A stretch of 64,000 nt of DNA, taken from assembly GCF_013868135.1 (NCBI RefSeq), contig NZ_JACEMU010000015.1, positions 124,001 through 188,000 of the forward strand, given 5' to 3'. The notes below the pieces were generated by a model. That model had not been told where the DNA came from. It ran no database searches and was given only the letters and a program-made list of their open reading frames with translations. Of the stretch, positions 17,469-26,447 are shown piece by piece. The stretch comes from Paracoccus sp. S1E-3 (GTDB taxonomy: Bacteria > Pseudomonadota > Alphaproteobacteria > Rhodobacterales > Rhodobacteraceae). Both the position numbers and the translations under genes were made by a program. The stretch's first letter is position 1, and each line of letters starts with the position of its first letter.

Positions 17469-18038
17469 ATGGGTGAGTTGATCGGGTATGCGCGGGTTTC
17501 ATCAGTCGGGCAGAAGCTGGACGTGCAGCTTGCCGCGTTACGGGTTGCGGGTGTCAGTGACGAACACCTTTACAGCGAGAAGGCGACTGGCACCAAGCGG
17601 GACGGCAGGAAGGCGCTGGATGATCTTCTGACGCGGGGCATTCGCAAGGGCGACACGCTTGTTGTGACCCGCCTTGATCGTCTGGCGCGGTCAACACGCG
17701 ACCTGCACAATATCGCCCATACGCTCACGACGAAAGGCGTCGGGCTACGGGTGCTGGAACAGGCCATAGATACCACGACGCCGGAAGGCCGCATGTTCTT
17801 TACGATGATTTCCGCCGTCGCAGAGTTCGAGACGGAAATCAGGAAGGCCCGGCAACGGGAAGGGATAGACGCAGCATTGGCCAAAGGACCGGACTCCCCG
17901 TTCAAGGGCAGGCCCGCGACCATAGACGGGGACCGGGTGAACGCCATGCGGGCGCAAGGCATGACCCCCACGGCAATTGCCAAGGCGCTGGGCCTCGCAC
18001 GGTCAAGCGTCTACCGCTACCTTGAAGGGGCAAACTGA
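17469..18038 (+). CDS. Serine recombinase, resolvase/invertase family
   Basis: 189 residues, the size of the small Tn3-resolvase/DNA-invertase class. The catalytic serine lies in GYARVSSVGQ (about 6-15). The conserved DRLARSTRDL motif is at about 75-84 and the EFETEIRKARQREGI stretch on the long E helix at about 120-134. The C-terminal DNA-binding helix-turn-helix reads MTPTAIAKALGLARSSVYRYL (shown as family-typical, about 165-185). It converges on res, with two bases between the stops. It could resolve multimers, invert a segment or act as a second mobility function. Confidence 0.93.
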   Translation: MGELIGYARVSSVGQKLDVQLAALRVAGVSDEHLYSEKATGTKRDGRKALDDLLTRGIRKGDTLVVTRLDRLARSTRDLHNIAHTLTTKGVGLRVLEQAIDTTTPEGRMFFTMISAVAEFETEIRKARQREGIDAALAKGPDSPFKGRPATIDGDRVNAMRAQGMTPTAIAKALGLARSSVYRYLEGAN

Positions 18039-18039
18039 C

Positions 18040-20649
18040 TCACTTCGCCAAGATCGCCGGTAGCTTCGCCGGAATGTCCTCCATCAGCACCAAGGCGCAT
18101 TCCACCGTCTCGCCGGTCATGGCTATCTGTAGCTGACCGGCAGGCACTGCCTGATCCCATGAGAAGTTCCGTGTCAGGAAGTCCAGCACGTCGCGCTTGT
18201 AGTCGGTGTCCGGGTTTTGCAGGTGGTCGCCCTTTGTTTCCAGCACCACGATCCGCCCAGCGCCCGCCTTGCCGCTCGTGGCGAAGATGAAGTCAGGGTA
18301 TATGCGCCCGCGCTTCCAGCCTTGCAGCCCCATGCCGTAACTGGCCTTGGCCACGTTGCGGTGCCACCATTTCACCGTGCCATCCCCGTCCAAATGCACG
18401 GCGACGTTCTGTTCCTCGCCGTTCAACTCGTTTCGGAACACAGGGGAAAACAGGCTTCGGTCAAGAGCACCGCCATGCGCGCCGGTCAGGTGTGGCGAGT
18501 TCGCCGGTTCCGTGGTCAGCATGTGGTCGGGCATCTGCCAGTTGTTCCCGTCCAGCCGCAGCCGGAATTGAATGTCACTGGCCTTCACCGCCGCGCGGAA
18601 CAAGGTTTCAGACCGGGCATCGCGTTCCGTGGTCAGGGCTACCCGTAGCCGGTCGATGATCACGCCGGATGCAGCGCCCAGCTTGGCCGCGTCGAAGCCG
18701 CGCGCTTCCAAGCCCTTCACCAGGTCCGCGATGATACCGCGCGCCACGAAAGGGTTGGGCACCAGATCGGAGATCACCCGCACCGCGTAGGTGGGGTCAA
18801 ACCGAAGGGTTTCCGCCGCAGCCGCGACAACCTCGCCCCGGAAATACTCGTCTTCCCCGGCATCGGTCAGGGCGATGCGCTGCAACTGTGCCGCTACCTG
18901 TGCAGGATTGTCTGGTATCTCGGCCACCACGCCAGCCGGGGAAAAGTCCCGCCAGTCGATTGCCGCCAGTATGTCCGTCTCGTAATCGAGGTCGCGCACC
19001 TCGCCCGTTTCCACTTTCAGCACCTTGGGCAGGTAGATTTGCAAGCTCTTGAACTTGTCCCGCCGTTCCACCTTGCGGGCCTCGCCGCCACCAGTCGCGC
19101 CACCCTCTTGCGGCACCTCGATCACCAGATCGGCCAAGCCATCGCGTTCCAGCCCGGTCTTGATCGCCTCCACCACATCGCGCGTCGCCGCGTGATGCGT
19201 GACCACATAGCATTCGTCCAGCGCCGCCACGCCGGTCTTCAGCGCGTAGGGCTGGCGCAGGATGCGCCCCACAAGCTGCGTCATGGCGGAGCGGTTGGAC
19301 GCCGCCGCCAGTGAACACAGCACATAGGCAAAGGGGCAATCCCAGCCCTCTTGCAGCGCGGCCTTGGTCACGATCACCCGCACCCGGTTGGTGGGCGACA
19401 ACAGGTCTTGGTTCTCTGGCTGATTCAGGTCGTTCTGTTCGGCGGTCTTGATCGCAACCTCGGCATCATCCAGCCCCGCCGCCAGCAGCCATTCCTTCAC
19501 ATCGTCCGCGTGAATATGCTGCCCGTCCCGCTGATCCTTGCCCGTCCGCTCGACCTGCACCAGCATAATGGGCCGGATATAGCCCAGAGCGCCCTTGTCC
19601 GCACCGTAGGCGCGCGCCTCGGCGTCCAGGGTATTCAGCCTGCCCAGCGCCGCCGTCAGCGTCCCGCGCCAATCCGTGCCTTGTCTCGGGTCAAGGTTCA
19701 ACGGCATCTTGATCATGTCTTCGGCGTGCAACTCGCGCCCTGTCACCTCCACCAAGAGGTTTGCATGGCGCGCTGGGCGGGGATTGGCACCACCCCGTGA
19801 CGCAACATCCTTGGGCGTCGCGGTCAATTCTAGAACGAAGATCGGGTTGAAACCGTAGAGCGTGTCATGCGCCAACTCGGACGTGGCCTTCTGCCCCTCA
19901 TCCATCACCACAACCGGCCTGATCTTGCGCAGCGCGTTCCCAAGCGAATCCTTCACCATCGTGAACATGCCGGTATAGCCGTCGAGATTCGGCACTGCTT
20001 CCAGTTCCCGCGCGTGCGCTGCCTGATCACCCTCGGAAGGAAAGAAGCCATGCACGTCGCCCCGATCACGGAACATGCGCAGTGCTTCTTTTGTCTGTTT
20101 GTTTGCTGACTGCAACATCAGCACCATAACACAAAGATTCGCGTCAACGTCTCGTGCGTCCAGCCGGTCGCCCTTCTCCATCACCTTCACGCGCCCCGCC
20201 GCCGCTCGGTCGAGCGCCTGCCGATAAGGGTGCTGGCGGTTCTTCAGCGCCTTCAGCGTTTGCGAATAGATCGCCTCGTTCGGCACGATCCACAGCACGA
20301 ATCCGGTGTTCTTCGCCAGATACCGGCCCATGATCCGACTGACCGCATTTACCGCCAGCCATGTCTTTCCGCCGCCCGTGGGCACCTTCAGCGTGACGTT
20401 GGGCACGGCGCGGCCCACGCCATCCTTGCGCGGGGAAAAGGGAATGGCGGCACGGGACGCGGGCAAGCGCCCAGCGCTTTTCATCGCTTCCCAAGCCTTC
20501 GCCGTGAAGTCGGGCACCTCAAGCCCAAGGTCCGGGTCCGCCGCCGCCATCGCGGCAATCTTGTCGGCCCGCGCCTTTTCGGGTTTCAGCGCTTCCAGAT
20601 AGGCATCCAGCGTGTCCAGCACCCGCGCCTGATAATCGAGCGTGCGCAT
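18040..20649 (-). CDS. res: Type III restriction endonuclease subunit Res
   Basis: 869 residues. Superfamily 2 helicase motifs are visible: TGGGKT (91-96), the Walker B variant VVMDEGQ, ELTATP (motif III) and QLVGRILRQP (motif VI). The C-terminus carries a PD-(D/E)xK nuclease core, YPDFIFA followed by VVLETKG. Type III Res needs Mod for site recognition, translocates or diffuses on DNA and cuts between sites. The ATG overlaps the mod stop (TGATG), so the pair is coupled. Motif II DEGQ instead of DEAD/DECH-type residues is slightly unusual. All motifs needed for activity appear intact. Confidence 0.95.
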   Translation of the reverse strand: MRTLDYQARVLDTLDAYLEALKPEKARADKIAAMAAADPDLGLEVPDFTAKAWEAMKSAGRLPASRAAIPFSPRKDGVGRAVPNVTLKVPTGGGKTWLAVNAVSRIMGRYLAKNTGFVLWIVPNEAIYSQTLKALKNRQHPYRQALDRAAAGRVKVMEKGDRLDARDVDANLCVMVLMLQSANKQTKEALRMFRDRGDVHGFFPSEGDQAAHARELEAVPNLDGYTGMFTMVKDSLGNALRKIRPVVVMDEGQKATSELAHDTLYGFNPIFVLELTATPKDVASRGGANPRPARHANLLVEVTGRELHAEDMIKMPLNLDPRQGTDWRGTLTAALGRLNTLDAEARAYGADKGALGYIRPIMLVQVERTGKDQRDGQHIHADDVKEWLLAAGLDDAEVAIKTAEQNDLNQPENQDLLSPTNRVRVIVTKAALQEGWDCPFAYVLCSLAAASNRSAMTQLVGRILRQPYALKTGVAALDECYVVTHHAATRDVVEAIKTGLERDGLADLVIEVPQEGGATGGGEARKVERRDKFKSLQIYLPKVLKVETGEVRDLDYETDILAAIDWRDFSPAGVVAEIPDNPAQVAAQLQRIALTDAGEDEYFRGEVVAAAAETLRFDPTYAVRVISDLVPNPFVARGIIADLVKGLEARGFDAAKLGAASGVIIDRLRVALTTERDARSETLFRAAVKASDIQFRLRLDGNNWQMPDHMLTTEPANSPHLTGAHGGALDRSLFSPVFRNELNGEEQNVAVHLDGDGTVKWWHRNVAKASYGMGLQGWKRGRIYPDFIFATSGKAGAGRIVVLETKGDHLQNPDTDYKRDVLDFLTRNFSWDQAVPAGQLQIAMTGETVECALVLMEDIPAKLPAILAK

Positions 20650-22442
20650 CAGTCTCGTTCCATCCGGTAGAGCGAATGGGGCAGGGGCACGAATTCAACC
20701 GGCAATCCTTCGGCGTCCAGCATCCGCTGGCTGACATAGCGGGCGGGGGCAAAGACGAAGTGGCGGGCGTCGGGGCGCGCCCCGGCCACCTGTCGCGCGA
20801 AACTCAGTGTCAGGGCGGCATCGGGCGATTTCAGCCAGTCGAGGTCGGGGCGATAGATCAGCCACACATGCGTGCCGTTCGCCTCGCCCACATAGGCGTT
20901 GCCCTCGTCCAGCTTGGCGGGGTCGAGCGGTTGCGATGTGGCCATGTGGAACAGCCACCCGGCCAGCGCGTCATAGGACGGCAGCGCAGCACCCGTCAGG
21001 ATACCGTCAAGGTCGATGGGGTCGCCCAGCGTGCAATAGGTGAAATCACCGCCCAGACCTTCGGCCCGTTCCTCCACCCGCTTTTCGCCGGTGACGATCA
21101 ATTCGCCGTCGTTCACCTCTTTCTTGATCCGGTCGTATTCATGGCCATGCAGGTTTTCGATCCCCTGCACCTTGTCCACCAGATCGCCCGCCCGTTCGAT
21201 TGCCCGCCAGTTCAGCCGCTCGCGCAACAGTTCCGTTTTCTGCGTTCCGGTGAAGTCATAACCATTGATCACCCGTCGCACACGTTCGGCGGTAAGCCGG
21301 TCGGCATAGTCCTCCATCTCGACCAGGATGAAGCGCCGGTCGCCCCCGTCCCGTTTGTTGGCTTCCAGAACGGCGTGGGCCGTGGTGCCGGACCCCGCGA
21401 AGGAGTCGAGGATGATGGAGTCCTTGTCGGTTGCGAGGTCCAACACCTTTTGGATCACCTGCACAGGCTTAGGAGTGGCGAAAAGGTCGCTGGCGTAGTC
21501 ATCGCCAAATACCTGTTTCAAGGTGACTTTAGCGCCCCTAGTATGGCCCGTTTCTTCCACGTTCGCCCAAAAGCTCGAAGGCGGCAGGCCTCTTTGGTCC
21601 GCAAGATAGGTGCGCCGGATAATCCGCTTCCCATCAGGGGAAAAGCGAAGTTCGCCAGTTTCAAATTTTGCTTCCATCGTTTCTCTTGACCAGCGCCACC
21701 CGTTCGGCGGGTGCTTGATCAAGTTTCCGTTCGGGCCGGGATAGTCGAATTGGAGATTGGGTCGAATGGCCGGGTTCTGGATGTTGTTCCCGTCAAACCA
21801 CGCGCCGCGTGGATCACCGTCCGGGTTGCGGAAATGGGACCGTTTGTCAGGGTCATCAAGAAAATTCGGAGTCCAGTATTCATTCTTCGAGTAGACGAAG
21901 ATCGTGTTAAAGTCCTGAGAGAACTGCGTGACGTTATTGCTACTGCTATCTGAATGTCGCCATGCGATTTCAGTAACATACCCGTCTCGCCCAAATACCT
22001 CGTCCAGTAACTGGCGCAGCAAGTGGTCTTCGTTATCGTCAATCGTGACCCAGAGGCTTCCGTTCTCGTGCAACAACTCATGCAGCAACCGCAGCCGGGG
22101 CCACATCATCGCGCACCATTTGTCATGGCGCAGGCCGTCCTCGATGCCTATGGGGTTGGCGTCCAGCCATTCCCGGATCATCGGCGCGTTAACGTTGTCG
22201 TTGTAGGCCCAGCCTTCGTTCCCGGTGTTGTAAGGCGGGTCGATGAAGATGCAGTCCACCTTGCCCGCATAGATAGGCAACAGCGCCTTCAGCGCGTGCA
22301 GGTTGTCGCCCTGCACGATCAGGTTCCCGTCCAGCCGCGCCGCGCCAGTCCCCTTGTCCGCGTGCATCTCCAGGGGCCGGAACGGCACCGCAAGGTGGTG
22401 GTTCCAAACGAATTCCTTGCCCTTGAATACCAGTTCCGTCAT
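20649..22442 (-). CDS. mod: Type III DNA methyltransferase subunit Mod
   Basis: 597 residues from the ATG at 22442 (MTELVFKGKEF); further upstream the frame is open, but that part is low-complexity and unlike the family. It is a beta-class N6-adenine methyltransferase: motif IV DPPYNTG (68-74) precedes motif I FAGSGTT (348-354). The central target-recognition region (about 150-330) has visibly lower GC than the flanks, as expected for a swapped specificity domain. It modifies one strand of its site and guides Res. The recognition sequence cannot be read from the protein. Confidence 0.95.
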   Translation of the reverse strand: MTELVFKGKEFVWNHHLAVPFRPLEMHADKGTGAARLDGNLIVQGDNLHALKALLPIYAGKVDCIFIDPPYNTGNEGWAYNDNVNAPMIREWLDANPIGIEDGLRHDKWCAMMWPRLRLLHELLHENGSLWVTIDDNEDHLLRQLLDEVFGRDGYVTEIAWRHSDSSSNNVTQFSQDFNTIFVYSKNEYWTPNFLDDPDKRSHFRNPDGDPRGAWFDGNNIQNPAIRPNLQFDYPGPNGNLIKHPPNGWRWSRETMEAKFETGELRFSPDGKRIIRRTYLADQRGLPPSSFWANVEETGHTRGAKVTLKQVFGDDYASDLFATPKPVQVIQKVLDLATDKDSIILDSFAGSGTTAHAVLEANKRDGGDRRFILVEMEDYADRLTAERVRRVINGYDFTGTQKTELLRERLNWRAIERAGDLVDKVQGIENLHGHEYDRIKKEVNDGELIVTGEKRVEERAEGLGGDFTYCTLGDPIDLDGILTGAALPSYDALAGWLFHMATSQPLDPAKLDEGNAYVGEANGTHVWLIYRPDLDWLKSPDAALTLSFARQVAGARPDARHFVFAPARYVSQRMLDAEGLPVEFVPLPHSLYRMERD

Positions 22443-22545
22443 GCACCTGCCCCTTCGATCAGTCTTTTCTTCCTTAGACCACTTCCCCCGCCCGCCCGGC
22501 AAGAGCGGAAAGGGCGGGGGAGTTCGTCCTTCGCGGGGGCTGGAC

Positions 22546-22767
22546 CTACACCAGAAGCTGCGGTTTACGCGACTCATCATATTTCTGCCAAAGCTGCTCA
22601 GCGGCTTCGATGGCCTGATAGGGAGCGCCCCGGTGATAGAGATAGGATGTCAGGGCCGCCAAGGTCCTCACATCAGGAAAGCGGCTGTCGGATTTTGCGT
22701 CATTGATGAAATCAAATTCCATCGGGTCGTCAACTTCGCAGGTTTTCAGGAAGGTTTTGAAATGCAT
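22546..22767 (-). CDS. Small protein, probable YozE/SAM-like fold
   Basis: 73 residues with an AAAGGA Shine-Dalgarno at good spacing before the ATG at 22767. Its pattern of FKTFLKTC, FDFINDAK, a central FPDVRTL and a C-terminal AAEQLWQKY resembles the YozE sterile-alpha-motif-like family (PF06855), a small all-helical domain of unknown function. It lies between the primase and mod genes on the same strand, so it may be co-expressed with either. A 9-bp stem-loop (22485-22493 with 22512-22520) separates it from mod. Alternative roles include excisionase or regulator; no helix-turn-helix is evident. Confidence 0.6.
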   Translation of the reverse strand: MHFKTFLKTCEVDDPMEFDFINDAKSDSRFPDVRTLAALTSYLYHRGAPYQAIEAAEQLWQKYDESRKPQLLV

Positions 22768-22784
22768 TCGCGGTTTCCTTTGGT

Positions 22785-24869
22785 TCAGTTCAGGAGGAAC
22801 GGCAGATCGCTGGAAACTGCCGTCTTGGGTGAAGACAGGGCGTCGAAGCCATCGCATTGGGTATAGGTGCCATTTGCAAAACGGATCAGGCTTTTGTCGC
22901 ACAAGTCGCGGAGTGCCCGTGTCGCTGCGTCGCGCCGGGACTTCGGGTTGGGGGACGCGGATACGTCGCGGCCCTCCATCATTCGGGAAACGTATTCCTC
23001 TTCGGTCAGCCTGCCGCCCGCCTGTTCCAGGATGGAAAGTGCGCCACGTTGAGCTTTCGACAGTTTCTTGTCTTTCTTCGGCGCGCCGATCAACGGATTG
23101 CATCGAGGATAGGTCAGCGCATCGCCGTCTTCATCTTGGCCGAAGTCTTCGGTGGCGATGATGAAGGCAATATCGCGTTCAATCGTTCCGTTCCGATTCT
23201 TGGTCAGCTTGCCCCGAATGATCTTGTATTCGTCGTCCCGTTTCACATGCAGGGCAACATCGAGCGCGCCGTTCAACACACTGTGCCCGCGCGGCGTGCC
23301 GCTTTCCGATTTGGTGTCGTGATGGATCAGGACAACGGCTGCGCCCCAGCGGGCCAGCGCCCGCGCCACCGCGACCACACGGCCCATTGCCTCGGCGCTG
23401 TTTTCTTCCAGGCCGGGGAACGCCATTGCCAGCGTGTCGATAAATATCAGTGCGGGGCTTTCCGCCTTCACCGCCTCTTTCAGCGCCAGAAAATCGGGCG
23501 ACTCTTTGATCAGCAGATTTGAGACGCCTTCCACCAGTTTGAACGCATCCGCGCCGCCGTGTGCCTTCCGCAGCGCCTTCACCCGACCACGCATCCCGTG
23601 CGAGTCTTCGGACGCGACATAGAACACGCCGCCCGCTTTCGTGCGCATCTGGAAGGCTTCCTGCCCCTGCGCCACCATATAGCCTAGGAACGGGGCGATG
23701 AGGGATTTACCGGCACCGGGCGCGCCGAAGATACAAGCAACGTCCTTTTCCGCCAGCAACCCTTTAATCAGGTATTTCCGCGCGGATGACGCCTCGCATT
23801 CATCCGGCGTGAGGAAGGTCAGCGTCGACGGTTTCGGCTTAGGCCCGTCGAACAGCGAACGCGAATCGTCGTTCAGATCGTCAAAGTCATCATCGGAAAC
23901 CGGCACCCACTCGAAACCGCATTCAATCGCGATCCTGAACAGCGTCCCAATCCCGATCCCGCCGCGCCTGAACGATTTCCATGTCCTGCGCTGGTCTCGC
24001 TCATTGAATTTCACAGATTGGCGCGACCAGTGCGACCAGAGGTCGAAGCCCTCATCACTTCCAGCGAATTCAGCGTGAAGCGCCATCCCGATTTCGCGCC
24101 ATGTGTCGCGGTAATCCGCATCGCTGATGCAGGCCAGCGCGCGACGGATTTCGTCGCGGTCAGCCGGTTCCCGGAGCAGGTCGGAAAGATCAGTGTCCGA
24201 TTTTACCGGCTTGGGCTTCGGCCCTATCGAGGTCAGCCCGGTCACGCGGTCAAGCGGCTGCCCTTCCACCAGGAAGGATTCTGCTGGGTGCGCTGCCGTG
24301 TTGCCGAAGTAATAGGACTGCGAGTTGGTGAATGATTCGGCTGCGAGAATACCACCCAGAGCGCCGTTCAGCTTGGCGCAAAGGGCTTCCCGTTCAGCCG
24401 GTGCCACCTGCCGCGCGAGAGGTGCAAGGACGCGCCAACGGGGCGCTTCTGCTGTATGGCTGGGCGTGGTGTAGATCAGCGCCGCGACACCTGCCCGGCT
24501 CAACTGGTCCTTGGCTTCCTGCGGCGATACAGCACCTGCATCATAGTCGCCTTCGATGCCGCTCACGCTCAACAGGTTTGCATCGTGTCGCAGGCTGTTG
24601 CCCTTTTCGGTGCGCGCATCCCCAAAGGTGCCCAGCTTCAACAGCGGCAGCGCTGCCTTGTTAGGCGCGGTTGTGGCGGTCAGTCGTTGTTGAAGCTGAC
24701 GCAGGCTGAGGCATTCGGCTTCGATCCGTTGCGCCTTCACATCTCGGAAGATGGAAACGACTATTGGCAGGTCGCAGCCTTGTTTTGCGGGAATAGAGCC
24801 AAGCAGGTCGCTCAGATCAGTGTCGATTTGGCCTTGATCCCGACCATGGGTATCATTATATTCTGACAT
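22785..24869 (-). CDS. Satellite/plasmid-type primase-helicase (AEP-like, PriCT-2, RepA-like ATPase)
   Basis: 694 residues from ATG 24869; a GTG at 24953 would add 28 residues, and neither start has a strong ribosome-binding site. An N-terminal primase-like region includes SGIEGDYDAG and YTTPSHTAEAPRWRVL (about 103-148). A PriCT-2 domain follows (about 237-315, with RDTWREIGMALH and KSFRRGG). The C-terminal AAA_25/RepA-type ATPase has Walker A GAPGAGKS (382-389), Walker B ALIFIDTLAM and the VVLIHHDTK sensor. It should replicate the excised element. DTDLSDLL occurs twice (residues 16-23 and 225-232), the second just before PriCT-2. A short winged-helix-like tail follows. Confidence 0.85.
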   Translation of the reverse strand: MSEYNDTHGRDQGQIDTDLSDLLGSIPAKQGCDLPIVVSIFRDVKAQRIEAECLSLRQLQQRLTATTAPNKAALPLLKLGTFGDARTEKGNSLRHDANLLSVSGIEGDYDAGAVSPQEAKDQLSRAGVAALIYTTPSHTAEAPRWRVLAPLARQVAPAEREALCAKLNGALGGILAAESFTNSQSYYFGNTAAHPAESFLVEGQPLDRVTGLTSIGPKPKPVKSDTDLSDLLREPADRDEIRRALACISDADYRDTWREIGMALHAEFAGSDEGFDLWSHWSRQSVKFNERDQRRTWKSFRRGGIGIGTLFRIAIECGFEWVPVSDDDFDDLNDDSRSLFDGPKPKPSTLTFLTPDECEASSARKYLIKGLLAEKDVACIFGAPGAGKSLIAPFLGYMVAQGQEAFQMRTKAGGVFYVASEDSHGMRGRVKALRKAHGGADAFKLVEGVSNLLIKESPDFLALKEAVKAESPALIFIDTLAMAFPGLEENSAEAMGRVVAVARALARWGAAVVLIHHDTKSESGTPRGHSVLNGALDVALHVKRDDEYKIIRGKLTKNRNGTIERDIAFIIATEDFGQDEDGDALTYPRCNPLIGAPKKDKKLSKAQRGALSILEQAGGRLTEEEYVSRMMEGRDVSASPNPKSRRDAATRALRDLCDKSLIRFANGTYTQCDGFDALSSPKTAVSSDLPFLLN

Positions 24870-25028
24870 ATAAACATCTTTTAAAGGGTCATCGGGTTGC
24901 CGCCCGGTGGCCCTATTCGTTTGCGCACCATACGCAGAATGAGATAAAGCCACGCTGCCAATATAGCGACAGCGTGGATGTTAATCAAGTTGCTGTTATA
25001 CAACAATAATTTCACGTGCGGCGTGAAA

Positions 25029-25163
25029 CTACAGCCTTAGAAGGTCAGATAAGTCAGTAGTTGAATATTTTCCGGCATTCTCATAGCCATTCAGCTTGTC
25101 GGACCGCCGATTAATCAGTTTGCCGCCCCCTTTGAAGGTCTCTCCTGACAAGCCCTTGGCCGA
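25029..25163 (-). other. In-frame 44-codon extension after the integrase stop, ending in TTDLSDLLRL
   Basis: Reading on past the TAA of the integrase (25164-25166) in the same frame gives 44 sense codons before TAG at 25029-25031. The peptide contains ETFKGGGKLINRRSDKLNGY and ends TTDLSDLLRL, echoing the DTDLTDLLGG integrase terminus. It has no ATG; a TTG at codon 5 is the only plausible start. It may be a decayed C-terminal extension, a readthrough product or a coding remnant. Between 24870 and 25028 there is AT-richer sequence that should contain the primase promoter. Confidence 0.4.
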
Positions 25164-26390
25164 TTACCCGCCAAGCAAATCCGTTAAATCGGTATCGGGA
25201 TTCATTTGTTTCACCGGCTGGCTTTTCGGCTTAGTCTCTTCGTGCCGGTTCATAAGGTCGGAATACCAGTTCATCATCTGCCGCCGTTCCTCAAGATAGA
25301 GTGCCGCGTTATAGGCGCTGCGAACCTCGTTTGCCGGAACGTGGGCAAGCTGCCGCTCAATGGCGTCGGCGCGCCACAGCCCGGACTCGTTCAGGATGGT
25401 CGACGCGGTGCTACGGAAACCGTGAACCGATGCACGGCTGTGATACCCCATCCGGTAAAGCCCATAGATAAGCGTGTTCTCGGAAACCGGCTTGCGATCC
25501 GACTGGCCTGGCAGAACGAAAGGGGTGCCGCGCGACAGGTCTTGCAGTTCCGAAAACATCGCCTGCACCTGAGGGGACAGAGGGACAACGTGTTCTTTCC
25601 GCATCTTCATTTTCCCGGCTGGGATGCGCCATGTGTCACCGTCGATCTCATCCCATGTCGCCAACCGCAGTTCTGAGGTGCGCACGAATGTATGGGCGAT
25701 GACCTTCAAACCCAGCGCCGTTGCCCGGTCCCCGCTATAAGTGGCGAGGGCGGCAAAAAAGTCGTGCAGCTGATCTTCCCGTAGCGCGGCGCGGTGCTTC
25801 TGGCGTGGCGCCGACTTCATCGCCCCGGCCAGCGGCGCGGCAGGGTCAGAGGAAGCCCAGCCATTCGCCACGGAAAAGCGGAAGATCGCACTCATGGTCT
25901 GACGCAGCCGCTTGGCCATTTCGAGGGCGTTGCGGTTTTCCACCTCACGCAACAGCGCCAGCACCTCGGCAGGGGTGACGGCTGCGACGTCCTTCGCGCC
26001 GATCTTCGGGAACACATCCGCGTCAAGCCGTGCCCAGATGCGCGCAGCGTAGCCGCTGACCCATTGGGCTTCACGGGCGCGATACCATTCGCGGGCGGCG
26101 TCCTTGAAGGTCTGCGCGGGCAGAGCGGCTTGTCCTTCCTTCAAGGCAGGATCGGTCCCGGTAGCCAGCTTGTCTTTCAGTTCGGCGGCTCTTAGGCGGG
26201 CCGTGGCAAGCGAAACATCGGGGTATGATCCGAAGGCGGCGGTGCGCTGTTTCCCTTCATAGCGATAATTCATGCGCCACAGCTTTGAGCCGCCTGGCGT
26301 CACTTGCAGGAACAGCCCGCGCGCGTCCGATAGCTTTTGAACCTTCTCGGCAGGCCTAGCGGCGCGGCATTGGGCATCTGTCAGGGGCAT
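25164..26390 (-). CDS. int: P4-type tyrosine integrase
   Basis: 408 residues with an N-terminal DUF4102 arm-binding domain (about 1-90, starting MPLTDAQCRAARPAEK), a SAM-like core-binding domain (about 95-180) and a catalytic domain. The catalytic residues are Arg237 in FVRTSEL, His323 and Arg326 in HGFR, His350 in QLAHV and Tyr360 in SAYN. The set is complete. It lies 168 bases from the tRNA, with its start facing the tRNA and the arm-type repeats in between. The C-terminus ends NPDTDLTDLLGG, a motif shared with the island primase. It catalyses integration at the tRNA 3' end. Confidence 0.95.
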   Translation of the reverse strand: MPLTDAQCRAARPAEKVQKLSDARGLFLQVTPGGSKLWRMNYRYEGKQRTAAFGSYPDVSLATARLRAAELKDKLATGTDPALKEGQAALPAQTFKDAAREWYRAREAQWVSGYAARIWARLDADVFPKIGAKDVAAVTPAEVLALLREVENRNALEMAKRLRQTMSAIFRFSVANGWASSDPAAPLAGAMKSAPRQKHRAALREDQLHDFFAALATYSGDRATALGLKVIAHTFVRTSELRLATWDEIDGDTWRIPAGKMKMRKEHVVPLSPQVQAMFSELQDLSRGTPFVLPGQSDRKPVSENTLIYGLYRMGYHSRASVHGFRSTASTILNESGLWRADAIERQLAHVPANEVRSAYNAALYLEERRQMMNWYSDLMNRHEETKPKSQPVKQMNPDTDLTDLLGG

Positions 26391-26406
26391 TCCAGCGAAT
26401 CCGATT

Positions 26407-26447
26407 TGTTGGTATCGCCGCCATCATACCAACAAACGATACCAACA
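26407..26447. repeat. Right-end ATACCAACA repeats
   Basis: The 9-mer occurs inverted at 26407-26415 and direct at 26426-26434 and 26439-26447. The first two form a 9-bp inverted repeat around a 10-base spacer, mirroring the pair at the left end. They lie immediately upstream of the integrase start and could also let integrase regulate its own promoter. Confidence 0.75.

Noticed and set aside
22485-22520. 9-bp stem-loop between the SAM-like gene and mod
   Set aside because: Large 18-base loop and no U-run; noted in the gene entry but not called as a terminator.
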